From Gymnothorax reevesii (lineage: Eukaryota > Chordata > Actinopteri > Anguilliformes > Muraenidae), in the NCBI GenBank assembly GCA_029721435.1, contig CM056573.1, forward strand, positions 94,500,947 through 94,564,946: a stretch of DNA of 64,000 nt. The letters run 5' to 3'. Below the pieces are notes generated by a model. The model did no database searches and was not told where the DNA came from. It worked only from the letters and a program-made list of their open reading frames with translations. Position numbers and translations under genes: made by a program. Shown here in pieces: positions 11,640 through 22,222 of this stretch (the first letter of the stretch is position 1; the number at the start of each line of letters is the position of its first letter).

Positions 11640-11798
11640 ATGTAGCAGAATAAAAAGTACAATATTTGCCTTTCAAATGTACTCAGGTAAAAGTCAGAAG
11701 TCATCCCGCAACATGATACTCAAGTAAAGTACAGATCCCCAAAAAGTGTACTTAAGTATAGTACTCAAGTAAATTTGCTCCGTTACTGTCCGCCTCTG
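11640..11798 (-). mobile_element. Tol2-like hAT element end
   Basis: Read on the minus strand from 11798 the sequence begins CAGAGGCGG and continues with repeated TACTTGAGTA and TACTTAAGTA blocks and TTTTTGGGGATC. This is the subterminal layout of Tol2-type hAT transposons in fish. The other end is not visible nearby, so this is a single terminus or a heavily decayed non-autonomous copy. Confidence 0.6.
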
Positions 11799-12223
11799 AC
11801 TATACCTGCATGCTTTTCAATTGGGTATTCAGAAAGAGACATGATTTTATATCAGCTCAAAGGACTGTAGTTAGAGGTTCTGTACTGTTAAATGTGTTTT
11901 TGAGCTTAATACTAAATTACTTTACCATACTGTGATGAAACATATCAATGTCACTATTGACTATCCTTTCCAAATGTGTAATACTTTTGTAAAAGATCAG
12001 TGGATGATTCTTGATGGCCACCATCGAACATTAGCAACCGCATCAGTTGACTAGGTTTAAAAAATATTTAAAAAACGTTCTTGTTTGAATATACGTGATA
12101 TACATTTTTTGTCACTTTTAGTGCAATGTACAAACACTAGCTGAATGTAAAGATTATTAATATTTATGCGCACTTTATAATGTCAGTGATTCTTTTCATT
12201 TCTTTGTGGCCCTAAATATCTGA

Positions 12224-12640
12224 CCTAATTTATTCTTGACACAAATTAGAATAAGGTGTATGTAATACTGCAAACAAAGCTATTTTAAAGATGCAAATGA
12301 GATAAAAATCAAGCAGTGCAAAACTGCACTCTTTTTTTTGTAATTTACTTTTTTATTGAGTTTTTCCTCAAATAACAGAGTACAACAGTTCCCATCATCC
12401 TGGTCACAATGCTGAGGTAGTTATAATCCGAATCAAGAATAATGAAAAGACAAAACCAAACAAGACAAAACAAAACAAAAAAGACAAATACAACCATGAA
12501 CCTGGGGAGATTTGTGACATAAATCTCACATCTTACAAGGAGTAATTAGTAAATTCAAAAGTTGTCAAAGACACTCCAAGAGATGGCAGTAGTATTGCAA
12601 AACTGCACTCTTGAAGTAACCCGTGTTGCAATATTGTATA
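12224..12640. repeat. Tandem-duplicate unit A (138 bp net), split by an L1 tail
   Basis: Both copies begin CCTAATTTATTCTTGACAC and end near CAATATTG-ATA. Without the 263-bp insert and one copy of its 16-bp duplication, unit A is 138 bp, the same as unit B at 12661-12798. Confidence 0.8.
12334..12596 (-). mobile_element. 5'-truncated LINE (L1-like) 3' end
   Basis: The insert is flanked by a perfect 16-bp duplication, GCAAAACTGCACTCTT, at 12318-12333 and 12597-12612. On the minus strand it ends AATAAAAAAGTAAATTAC plus an A-run, the expected end of a retrotransposed polyadenylated LINE transcript. No coding sequence remains. The exact clade is inferred. Confidence 0.7.
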
Positions 12641-12660
12641 ATTTAACCTAATTAATTTAC

Positions 12661-12798
12661 CCTAATTTATTCTTGACACAATTTAGAATAAGGTGTATGT
12701 AATACTGCAAACAAAGCTATTTTGAAGATGCAAATGAGATAAAAATCAAGCAGTGCAAAACTGCACACTTGAAATAACCCGTGATGCAATATTGGATA
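12661..12798. repeat. Tandem-duplicate unit B (138 bp)
   Basis: This is the uninterrupted partner of the unit at 12224-12640. It lacks the LINE insertion, so the duplication came before that insertion. Confidence 0.8.
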
Positions 12799-12992
12799 CC
12801 TTGCGCGATAATTGAGATAAACTTAGGAGTCAAAATTCAGTATGTAAGCCTGGTGGCCATTTTGAATATGCAAACTAGACAGTAAGGGGAACCTATGTGC
12901 AGGATTTGGTAAAGGTCCACACTTGGTAGCTTTATTAGATTAGTTATGACACATTCATTCAACAATAAATAAATCACACTGTGCTCCACTAC

Positions 12993-13345
12993 AAAAAGTC
13001 TGGAAGGTGGGAGGGGGCTGGAAAAGAGTATATAAGGAGAAAAATTGAGAGAGTAAAGTAGTAGGAGAAATTGCAAGGAGAAATAGTGGAAGGATACATT
13101 TGACCAGACCTGTCACTCTTTTCAAGACCTGTGAAGCTTTTTGTGGATTTTCGCCTGTGTTGGAGCGTTTTCCTGTCTCAGGACATCGCAACATAACAAC
13201 CCCATCTCAAGGGACTGTAAATATCTCATTTTCTTCATTATTTCAATCTTGGTCAGGCTTTGTTTTATTAAATCTGTTAAAGTTTTACAATTTTGTCTGT
13301 CATCCCTTGCTGTCCGATGTGTCATAACAAATTGACGCCATGACA
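12993..13345 (+). repeat. 5'-truncated solo LTR of the Gmr1-like family
   Basis: It matches the 3' two-thirds of the LTRs at 15216 and 58808: TATATAAGG box, TTGCAAGGAGAA, GACCAGACCTGTCA, CCTGTGAAGCTT, TGTCATCCCTTGCTGT and a closing CATGACA. Its sequence is nearer to the minus-strand copy at 58.8 kb (GGTGGGAGGGGGCTG) than to the full-length element. Confidence 0.8.
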
Positions 13346-13724
13346 GGTACTACTATGCAGGCTTTGTTGAGGATCCACCTGGTAGTTTTCGTGGGGTTGT
13401 AATTAATTGAACATGACAACCTGGCAGCCATTTTGAAGATATGATTGAGGAAACCACATTGTGCACAATTATACCTCAGGATGAACAAATCTGAGCAGGA
13501 TCAAACCAGTCATTTTATTTGAATGACAATGACGAGCTTTAGAATTAAAATAAATAATGGAGGCGTGGTGGCCAATTTAAATCTGCAAATTAGGCAAAAA
13601 TGACATTGTGCACAATTAGACCATGGGAGAGACCTTTGAGCAGAATTTGTTGAAGTGCCACTCGGTAGTTTTTTGGAACAGCGATCGCAAATCAATTCCA
13701 CATAACAACCTGGTAGCCAGTTTT

Positions 13725-13817
13725 AGCTCGCCGGGACGAATGTCCGAAGAGCTATTGTCGTACCCCCGGCGTCCGCGTCCGTCCGCGTGCAACTTTAACC
13801 TTGCCCCCCGGCGAGCT
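13725..13817. repeat. GC-rich segment bounded by an 11-bp inverted repeat
   Basis: AGCTCGCCGGG (13725-13735) and CCCGGCGAGCT (13807-13817) are perfect reverse complements. Between them lies a GTCCGCGTCCGTCCGC run. Its composition contrasts sharply with the AT-rich array around it. Confidence 0.6.
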
Positions 13818-14265
13818 TTGTTGTCTTTCTGACAACTCTTGTTACTTTGCAAATGAGGGTTTAAAACATCATGAATTAACAACAACACCTCAAGGAGAAC
13901 CTGTTCACGAAATTTGAGAAAGATCCATCCAGCAGGTTACCTGAATAGTAATGAAAAATTGTAGGGTCAAAATTCAAGATGGAGGCCTGGTGGCCACTTT
14001 GAACATGTAAATAAGGCAAATAATGACCTAATGCACAAATAGACTGTAGAGGGAACCTGTAAGCAAGATTTGCTGAAGATCCACGCGGTAGTTTTCTTTG
14101 AGTTGCGAAAACAAATTCATTCAGCATGGCAACCAGGCAGCCAATATGCAAATTTGGGAAAAAATTACATTGTGCACAACCAGGCTCAAGGGGAACCTGT
14201 ATGCTGGATTTAATGTAGATCCACTTGGTATTGTTGGTAGTTTTCTTGGAATATTGGTTACAGGA

Positions 14266-15215
14266 ATTTTGAGGGGATGATGGACAAAGGGTAATGGACC
14301 ATGGATGAAGAGTGATTTGGCCAGCCTTTGACAAGCAAATCGTCGACTGGTTTAATCAGCCGTGACCAATGCTGACGTAAATTTGACCAGTTGCGACTCA
14401 TCTACTTCATGAAATTTGAATTTAAAAAAAAGTATGTTGATGCCGTCTAATCAGAGGTGGGGCCCACCTCCCCCTAGCCCATGCCCTTCAGTGGGAGACT
14501 GAGAAATAATGCTCAGAATTTTCAAAAATATGCTGATTCATGCTGATACACTCATTATTCACAGCAGTTGAGGTTCGCCTTGCCAACCTCACACCTTTAT
14601 TATACATTTTGTATATTCTACCAACATTTTTAATTAATCTCAATTTACAGTTAGCCAATATTTGAAGTAAATTCCAATGCACTTATGATTTTTTTCCATT
14701 TTTATGAAATGATTTGAACTTGTGCCTTTGACGGCTGTAGAAGCACCACCAGACTGCATTCTTTCCCTTCAGACCCGTATAGGGCTTATTAATAGTTGCA
14801 GATGGCAGGATGTTCCCTACAACAGAAGTGCCACTGCTATTGACTTGATGGGATGTATTATACCTGATAATAATGCTGCAGTTAACTATATGAAATCTGT
14901 TACATAAGTTTACATTATTGCCCCGCTGAATCTTTGCAAATTGTGAGCAGAAAAACATACTCTGATAATTCACAGTGATAATTCACAGCTGACAACAATA
15001 ATGTTATTTGTTTGTAATTCTTTTCACCCTAAAATGATAATGCTGTCATAATTTTACACTCCAATTGATGTGAATGCTGATTTGATGTGAACTTTTTTAC
15101 TGTTATTGGCCATATGAAAAATGCTGTTACCCTGCACATTTCATGAAAGGTGTTTAGTTGCATTCACGTCATATGTTATTTGTCGTATGTACCAATTTCC
15201 GACTTATATTCACGT
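14266..15215. other. Unassigned AT-rich DNA
   Basis: No gene or classified element is recognised between the tandem array and the Gmr1-like element. Confidence 0.4.
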
Positions 15216-15722
15216 TGTAATGTGAATATAGGCCACTGGATGGCAGTATTTACCTTTTTTTTGTTCAGCTCAGACTGGAGCTGTGTTTGGACATGTCCTG
15301 GACATGTCTGGGGCAAGTCCCCGAGAATTAAAAAAAAAGAGGTCTGGATGTGGGTGGGGTCTGCAAAAGAGTATATAAGGAAAAGAATTGAGACAGTAAA
15401 GTGGTAGGAGAAATTGCAAGGAGAAGGATACATGTGACCAGACCTGTCATTCTGTTTAAGACCTGTGAAGCTTATAGTGGATTTTTGCCTGGGTTAGAGC
15501 ATTTTCCTCAGAAAAGGACATCACCAATCAACCCACAAAAGGGACTGTAAATATTTCTGTTTTTTTTTTGTATATATTCAATCTTGGTCTTTAGTTGTAG
15601 GTTAGTGTTAGTCTTTGTCTGTTAATTAAATGTGTTTAAGTTTTTAAAACTGTGTCTGTCATCCCTTGCTGTTGCTGTTGCTGTGGTGTTGTAAATTGTA
15701 ATAACAAATTGGGGCCATAACA
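15216..15722 (+). repeat. 5' LTR of the Gmr1-like element (507 bp)
   Basis: It begins TGTAATGTGAATATAGG and ends GGGGCCATAACA, and equals the 3' LTR in length. The core promoter TATATAAG lies at 15372-15379. Confidence 0.93.
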
Positions 15723-15725
15723 AAT

Positions 15726-15743
15726 TGGGGGCTCAAGTCCGGG
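15726..15743 (+). other. Primer-binding site, tRNA-Pro-like
   Basis: TGGGGGCTCAAGTCCGGG follows the LTR after a 3-bp spacer. It matches the known tRNA-Pro primer-binding sequence except for two extra A after TGGGGGCTC. The tRNA assignment is from memory of retroviral sites. Confidence 0.6.
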
Positions 15744-15839
15744 CTAGACCATTTTGTGAGTCATTTATTAAAAATCTAACATTTCAAATTGTAAAATTGT
15801 TTTTTTGAATTTTATATATATATTGTAAGATCAACAGCA

Positions 15840-18800
15840 ATGGATGATTTCTTGGCATCACCAACCGTTGAGGTTTTGAAGTCTTTTAAAAAGACAGAAC
15901 TGCTAGAAATTTGCAGACATTTAGAGCTGACAGAGGTAAAACCAGCCATGCGAAAAGCAAGACTGGCTAGAGAGATAGTTGAATATTACATTGATGAAAA
16001 TGTGTTTGCACCAGGAGATCTGGAACAGTTTCCAGTGGAAAATCCAAATATAGAGATGGAACTGAAATTAAAAATGCTAGAGATTGAAAGGGAGGAAAAA
16101 GAAAAACAAAGGCAGTTTGAGTTGGAAAAATTAGCAAGAGAAGAGAAAAAAGAAAAACAAAGAGAATTTGAGAGGGAAGAAAAAGAAAAACAAAGAGAAT
16201 TTGAGAGAGAGAAAGAGGAAAGAGCAGAAAGAGAGAGACAGAGACGGAGAGATTTTGAATTAGAGAAATTCGATAGAGAAAAAAGACTCCAAATGGAGCA
16301 ACTAAAAATTAAAATTGAAACTAAAAATAAATTTTTTGCCAATCAGGAGGTAAAACTGGTGCCTCCATTTTCGGAAAAGGACGTAGACAACTATTTCCAG
16401 TGTTTTGAAAAGGTAGCAAAGAGTTGCCAGTGGCCAAAGGAACACTGGCCTCTGATGTTGCAAACTGTCCTCAAGGGTAAAGCTCAACAAGCCTATTCGG
16501 CTTTGTCTGCAGATGATTCCTCTGATTATGAGGTTGTCAAAAAGGTTATTTTGAGAGCTTATGAGTTGGTTCCAGAGGCTTACCGACAGAAATTCAGAGG
16601 TCTGAAGAAATCTGAAAATCAGACTTATGTGGAATTTGCTAATGAGAAGCAGGTTTGCTTTGAGCGCTGGTGTACTTCTTTGGAGGTCAAGGATGATTTC
16701 AACTCACTAAGAGAGATGGTGTTAGTTGAAGAATTCAAGAACTGTGTTAAAGATGATATTAAGACCTACCTTAATGAGAAGCAAGCACTGAATTTGCAAT
16801 CAGCTGCCAAATTTGCAGATGAATATGTTCTCACACATAAGTCCAAATTTCAGTCTAGCAGTAAAAATAGATGGTCCCAATTTCAGAAAAAGGGTTACGG
16901 TGATACCCAAGATTCTTCACCCAAAGACAAAGACAAATCTGGTGATGGTGCTCAGAAATCCAGTAACAGGTCTGATCAAAGTGTGAAAGCTGACCGTGAC
17001 AAAAGTGGTCTAGTTTGCAGTTATTGCAAGAAATCTGGTCATGTTACAACTAACTGCTGGTTCCTAAAAGCTAAGAAAAAAAAAGAAAAGGATACCAAAC
17101 CAAATGCCTTTGTGAAAACAAGGTTAGAAACTACCCCTGTAGTAGATAACCGATCTGCTAAATTACCTGCTTCTTGTGGGGCTAAAAAGCCTGATACTGC
17201 TGACTTTGTGAGGGAGGAATTTCTTCCATTTGTGTCAGAGGGATTTGTGGCTCTGAATGAGCATACTACTCCTGTCCCCATATTTATCTTAAGGGATACC
17301 GGAGCTTCTCAGTCACTTTTGTTGATGGACTCCTTGGAGTTACGTGATGAGACCGCTTCAGGGGATTTCATACTTGTACAAGGTATTGAAGGGAGGACTG
17401 TATCTGTACCCTTGCGCTCTATATTCTTGAAGTCAGATTTAGTTACAGGACAGGTAAAGGTGGGACTTATGTCAAGTCTACCTATAAAGGGTGTTTCTTT
17501 GTTGCTAGGCAATGACCTGGCTGGGGGCAGTGTAGTTCCCCCTGTACATCTTACTTCACAGCCGAGCACTGAAGATGGGGATGAGGACCCATCTCTGTAT
17601 CCTTCTTGCGCAGTGACTCGTGCTATGGCTAAGAAGCCTAAAGAAGAAGATGTTGTGGTGCCGCCCAGCACATTGAATAGTCAGGACTCAGGTGGTTTGC
17701 CTCATGACTCTGATTGGCCTACTGTGGTTTCTCCGTTTGAGGACTTATCAGATACTTTTATCAGTTCTCTATTCAGCCAGCCGGATGGGTCTGGTGATTC
17801 TGATGTGTCTGGAGACTTGTCTCTGTCCAGAAAGCGGTTGATTGAGGAGCAAACTAATGATCCCGAAATTTGTGTACTAAAGAGGAGAGCCATTCCTGAT
17901 AAAGAAATAGACGCAGTTCCAGTTGGGTATTATCTCAAGGATGGTGTGTTGAAGCGGAAGTGGCGCCCTCCTGATATCCCTGCCAATGCAGATTGGGCAG
18001 TGGTCAGGCAAATTGTTGTTCCGAAGGTCTATAGGAATGAGATCTTAACAATGGCTCATAGTTTACCTTTAGGAGGTCATCTTGGTGTAAACAAGACTGT
18101 TGATAAGATCATGAAACACTTCTTTTGGCCTGGGCTTCGGAAAGACGTTTCCAACTTTTGCAAAACCTGTCACACTTGTCAGGTAGTTGGAAAACACCAG
18201 TTAGACCCACCTGTAGCTCCATTGCAGCCTATCCCAGCATTTGGGGAGCCATTCTCTAAGGTCATTGTTGATTTCGTTAGTCCATTACCCAAGACTAGAT
18301 CTGGAAATCAGTACTTGTTGACAATCATGTGTGCATCTACCAGATTCCCCGAAGCCATACCTCTACGTAACATCAAGGCAACTGCAATCTCAAAGGCTTT
18401 GATAAAGTTCTTCACGTTGTTTGGCCTTCCCAGGGAAATTCAGTCAGACTAAGGTAGCAATTTCACTTCTGGTTTGTTTCAGCAGGTTGTGTATGAACTA
18501 GGTGCAAAGCAGATTCTTTCTAGTGCCTATCATCCAGAAAGTCAGGGTGCCTTAGAGCGGTTTCATTCCACTCTCAAGACAATGATGAGGACTTATTGTT
18601 ATGACCATGAGAAAGACTGGGATGAGGGTGTTCATTTGCTGTTGTTTGCAGCTAGAGAAGCAGTGCAGGAGTCTACTGGATTCAGTCCATTTGAGCTAGT
18701 GTTTGGTCATGAAGTGAGAGGACCTTTGCTATTATTGAGTGAACAATGGCAAGAGGAAGAGCCGCACATCAGTCTGTTAGACTATGTTAGCAAGTTCAAG

Positions 18801-20625
18801 GAAAGATTGCGTGCAGCTTGTGACCTAGCCAAAGAGAACTTGAAATCAAGTCAGGGAAAAATGAAAACTTGGTATGATCATAAGGCTAGAAGCCGTGAGT
18901 TTAAACCAGGAGACAAGGTCCTTGTGTTGTTTCCCTTGCAGTCCAATCCATTGCAGGCTAGATTTCATGGTCCTTATTAAATTCTGACAAAACTCAATGA
19001 TCTCAATTACATTGTGAAGACTCCATATAGGCCAGATAGGAGAAAACCAAAACAATTGTGTCACATTAACATGCTGAAGCCTTATCATGACAGAAATGCT
19101 AGGGTTGCAGCTGTCACTTCAGATTCTCCTATGGCCGAAACGTGTGAAGATGAGGGGGAGTTTCAAGATGATGAACCTAGAATTAAAGCTGAAGTTCTTT
19201 CATGTAAATTGTCAAATTCTAAAGTGTTGCAAAATCTTGATGTAAAACTCCAGCACTTAGAACCCTCACAGAGAGATCAGTTTGAGAGGTTGATCAAGAA
19301 ATATGAGAATCTGTTTCCTGATGTTCCAAAGAGAGTTTCTATAGCCTCTCATGATGTAGATGTTGGTGATGCCAAACCAATAAAACAGTATCCGTATCGG
19401 ATGAATCCTGAAAAGAGAAAGATTGCTGAGAAAGAGGTTGAGTACATGTTAGAACATGATATTATCAGACCCTCCGACTCAGATTGGAGTTCACCCTGTG
19501 TGCTAGTTCCAAAACCTGATGGAAGTACTACATTCTGTACAGATTATCGCAAAGTCAATGCTGTAACTAGAACTGATGTGTTTCCAATACCTAGGATTGA
19601 TGATTGTATTGATAAAGTAGGGCAAGCAAAGTTTCTGACCAAGATTGATTTATTGAAGGGTTATTAGTGTGTGCCTTTAACTGAGAGGGCCAAGAGAATT
19701 TCTGCTTTTGCCACACCATCTGGGTTGTACCAGTATGAAGTCCTACCCTTTGGAATGAAAAATGCCCCAGCCACGTTCCAAAGGATGATTCAGTCTACAA
19801 TCGCCGGATTGCCACACACGGGCGCATACATCGATGACCTGATCACATGGAGTGACTCCTGGGAAGAACATCTAAAAGATGTAGAGACGTTGTTTCAGCG
19901 CCTGACTCAGGCTAACCTGACTGTTAACCTGAGCAAGAGTGACTTTGGTTGTGCTACTGTCAGCTATCTTGGCTACGTCATAGGCCAGGGTAAGGTGGCA
20001 CCCATAAATGCTAAAGTCCAAGCCATCATGGACTTTCCAGTTCCTGACAACAAAAAAGCTTTGCGCCGCTTCCTTGGAATGATCGGGTACTACCGCAAGT
20101 TCTGCAAGAACTTTGCTGAGATTGCTATCAGTCTAACTAACCAACTGAAGAAAGGCGTAAAGTTCACTTGGGATGATGCATGCCAGAGAGCCTTCGATCG
20201 CCTGAAGTCTCTGCTGTGTCACTTCCCCGTGCTCAAATCTCCTGACTTCAACAAACCGTTCTCCATCGCGGTCGATGCTAGCGACCAAGCTTGCGGATCT
20301 GTGCTCCTACAGAGAAGTGACTCTGATGACATTGAGCATCCCGTGGCATACTTCTCCAGGAAGTTCAATCGCCACCAAACGAACTATTCCACAATAGAGA
20401 AGGAACTGTTGGCTCTCGTCCTTTCTTTACAACACTTTGAGGTTTATGTTTGTACAGGGGAAAAGCCAATGATTGTGTACACTGACCACAATCCGTTAAT
20501 GTTTTATGAAAAACAAGAATCGGAGATTGTTGAATTGGAGTTTGATTTTACAGGAGTTTGACTTGGAAATTAAGCATGTGAAGGGTACAGATAATGTAAT
20601 TGCTGATTGCTTATCCCGTGTTTGA
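15840..20625 (+). pseudogene. gag-pol polyprotein of the Gmr1-like element (three stops, one frameshift)
   Basis: The ATG at 15840 opens the frame. Residues 1-65 resemble a SAP-like helical domain. About 75-160 is a highly charged Glu/Lys/Arg stretch, probably coiled coil. About 170-345 is the SCAN-like capsid (PPFSEKD, CQWPKEHWP, YVEFANEK). A zinc knuckle C-x2-C-x4-H-x4-C lies at 393-406 and protease D-T-G-A at 486. Integrase has an HHCC region (about 18075-18180), D at 18270, S-D at 18444-18449 and E near 18555. RT follows with Y-I-D-D near 19827-19838, then RNase H (VDASDQ, EKELLAL, YTDHNPL). Breaks: TAA 18450-18452, TAA 18978-18980, TAG 19665-19667, all in frame, and a frameshift near 20525 just before the D-C-L-S-R terminus. 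Catalytic residues remain, so decay is recent. Confidence 0.93.
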
Positions 20626-20762
20626 ATATGTATATATATATCATGTTTTTATTTGAATATTGTATGATATGTATATATAGACAAGTGTTCACTTAACCAT
20701 TTTGTATTGAAAAGAAAAAGTTTGCCTTTATGAGTCAAAATTTTTCCCTTTTGGAATGGAGG

Positions 20763-21269
20763 TGTAATGTGAATATAGGCCACTGGGTGGCAGTATTTAC
20801 CTTTTTTTGTTCAGCTCAGACTGGAGCTGTGTTTGGACATGTCCTGGACATGTCTGGGGCAAGTCCCCGAAAATAAAAAAAAAAGAGGTCTGGATGTGGG
20901 TGGGGTCAGCAAAAGAGTATATAAGGAAAAGAATTGAGACAGTAAAGTGGTAGGAGAAATTGCAAGGAGAAGGATACATGTGACCAGACCTGTCATTCTG
21001 TTTAAGACCTGTGAAGCTTATAGTGGATTTTTGCCTGGGTTAGAGCATTTTCCTCAGAAAAGGACATCACCAATCAACCCACAGAAGGGACTGTAAATAT
21101 TTCTGTTTTTTTTTTTGTATATGTTCAATCTTGGTCTTTAGTTGTAGGTTAGTGTTAGTCTTTGTCTGTTTATTAAATGTGTTTAAGTTTTTAAAACTGT
21201 GTCTGTCATCCCTTGCTGTTGCTGTTGCTGTGGTGTTGTAAATTGTAATAACAAATTGGGGCCATAACA
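20763..21269 (+). repeat. 3' LTR of the Gmr1-like element (507 bp)
   Basis: It is nearly identical to 15216-15722. Visible differences include GGATGG/GGGTGG, GTCTGC/GTCAGC and TTAATTAAA/TTTATTAAA. Confidence 0.93.
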
Positions 21270-22136
21270 AAGTAAACATCTCATTGTTACAAATTTTGTA
21301 TTTTTCTGAAATAAGCAACGCAGAAGTTCTGGGAAATGGCCAAAGGCATCCTTATATCAGTCCCATTCCACTGGGAAGGCAGCATAAATAAATAAACTCA
21401 TATGTAATGTTATTTCTTTGGTTCTCATAAAATGCCACATATTTTTGCTTTATTAATGGATTAGTTGTGGAACCGTTTGATAGGTCACCCAGGTCCATCT
21501 GAACAGAGACTATATTTACACTATGGCCACTGACGTCCTGCTCAACTTTCAAACTGACATGAACACTTGCAAGTCGTATCAATGGGAACCTTTCTGACTT
21601 CCCCATGTGAAGTGAATGACATACACTTGTTTCAACCTCACGAAAAAAACATGAGTCAGAGACGTCAGACCATCTGAGAGAGCGACCCTGAAGTGAAATG
21701 AACTCAAGCCACAGGCACAGGTGCCTTGCCATTCTGTGTAATTCACTTTCTCTCCATTCCCTTGCCAGGGGATGTCACCCCTGCCTCACACAGCCATGTC
21801 CCCCAACCCCACTTTCCTCCTCATCCCCTCGATCCCCGCACCTCCTCTTAACCCCTTGCCTGCCTTTTTGCGCTTGTTTTTTAAAATATGGCTTCTCATT
21901 AGGAAAGTCAAACAAGCGGCCTAATTTTTATACATTTATGGTTGCGATTTCCCCCTGATTCATTGATTGACACTGTCTGATCACAGCCTCAAGATTAATA
22001 TCAGAGCTGTAACGTAATTCGCCCTTCTACAAATCCCCACGTTGACATCCAACGCCTCCTCCTCGCCCTCATTGGATAAAAATCAACATGCTGCTGTTTG
22101 CCGATCTTGGCTTGAGTGAGGCACGCTATTCGCGTC

Positions 22137-22138
<2 letters not shown>
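21270..22138. other. Unassigned DNA
   Basis: No supported gene. A 126-codon minus-strand frame at 21352-21732 has no recognisable motif and is probably chance. Confidence 0.4.

Positions 22139-22221
<83 letters not shown>
22139..22221. repeat. (AT)n microsatellite, left part
   Basis: About 80 bp of uninterrupted AT. It continues as TATATATATA at 23717-23729 beyond the inserted Tc1 element, then runs into a (CA)n tract to about 23758. Ile-Tyr reading frames on the minus strand are artefacts. Confidence 0.95.

Positions 22222-22222
<1 letters not shown>

Larger units (their letters stand above)
12800..14265. repeat. Array of degenerate ~140-bp tandem units
   Basis: Recurring blocks are GGCAGCCATTTTGAA, AAATTAGGCAAAAATGACA, TTGTGCACAA, GGGGAACCTGT, GGATTTGTTGAAGATCCAC and TGGTAGTTTTC, in the same order. 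They appear near 12825, 13360, 13560, 13970 and 14130. An LTR (12993-13345) and a GC-rich segment (13725-13817) interrupt the array. Reading frames here, including a 152-codon minus-strand one, come from the repeat and are not genes. Confidence 0.7.
15216..21269 (+). mobile_element. Full-length Gmr1-like Ty3/gypsy retrotransposon (integrase before RT)
   Basis: Two 507-bp LTRs flank a single-frame gag-pol in the order SCAN-like gag, zinc knuckle, protease, integrase, reverse transcriptase, RNase H. Integrase upstream of RT is unusual for Ty3/gypsy and is the hallmark of Gmr1-type deuterostome elements; their gag is the accepted relative of the vertebrate SCAN domain. The LTRs differ at only about 8 sites by eye (1-2%), so this is the youngest large insertion here. 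A purine tract (about 20753-20762) precedes the 3' LTR. No target duplication is seen: CACGT on the left, AAGTA on the right. Confidence 0.93.

Noticed and set aside
13876..14334. 152-codon minus-strand frame
   Set aside because: It runs through degenerate tandem units and lacks any domain signature.
15986..16342. 118-codon Ser/Leu/Phe-rich minus frame
   Set aside because: It is the antisense of the charged Glu/Lys region of the Gmr1-like gag.
3789..21269. Endogenous retrovirus with envelope
   Set aside because: Both LTR elements end after RNase H or the chromodomain; no envelope-like frame lies before the 3' LTR, so these are retrotransposons.
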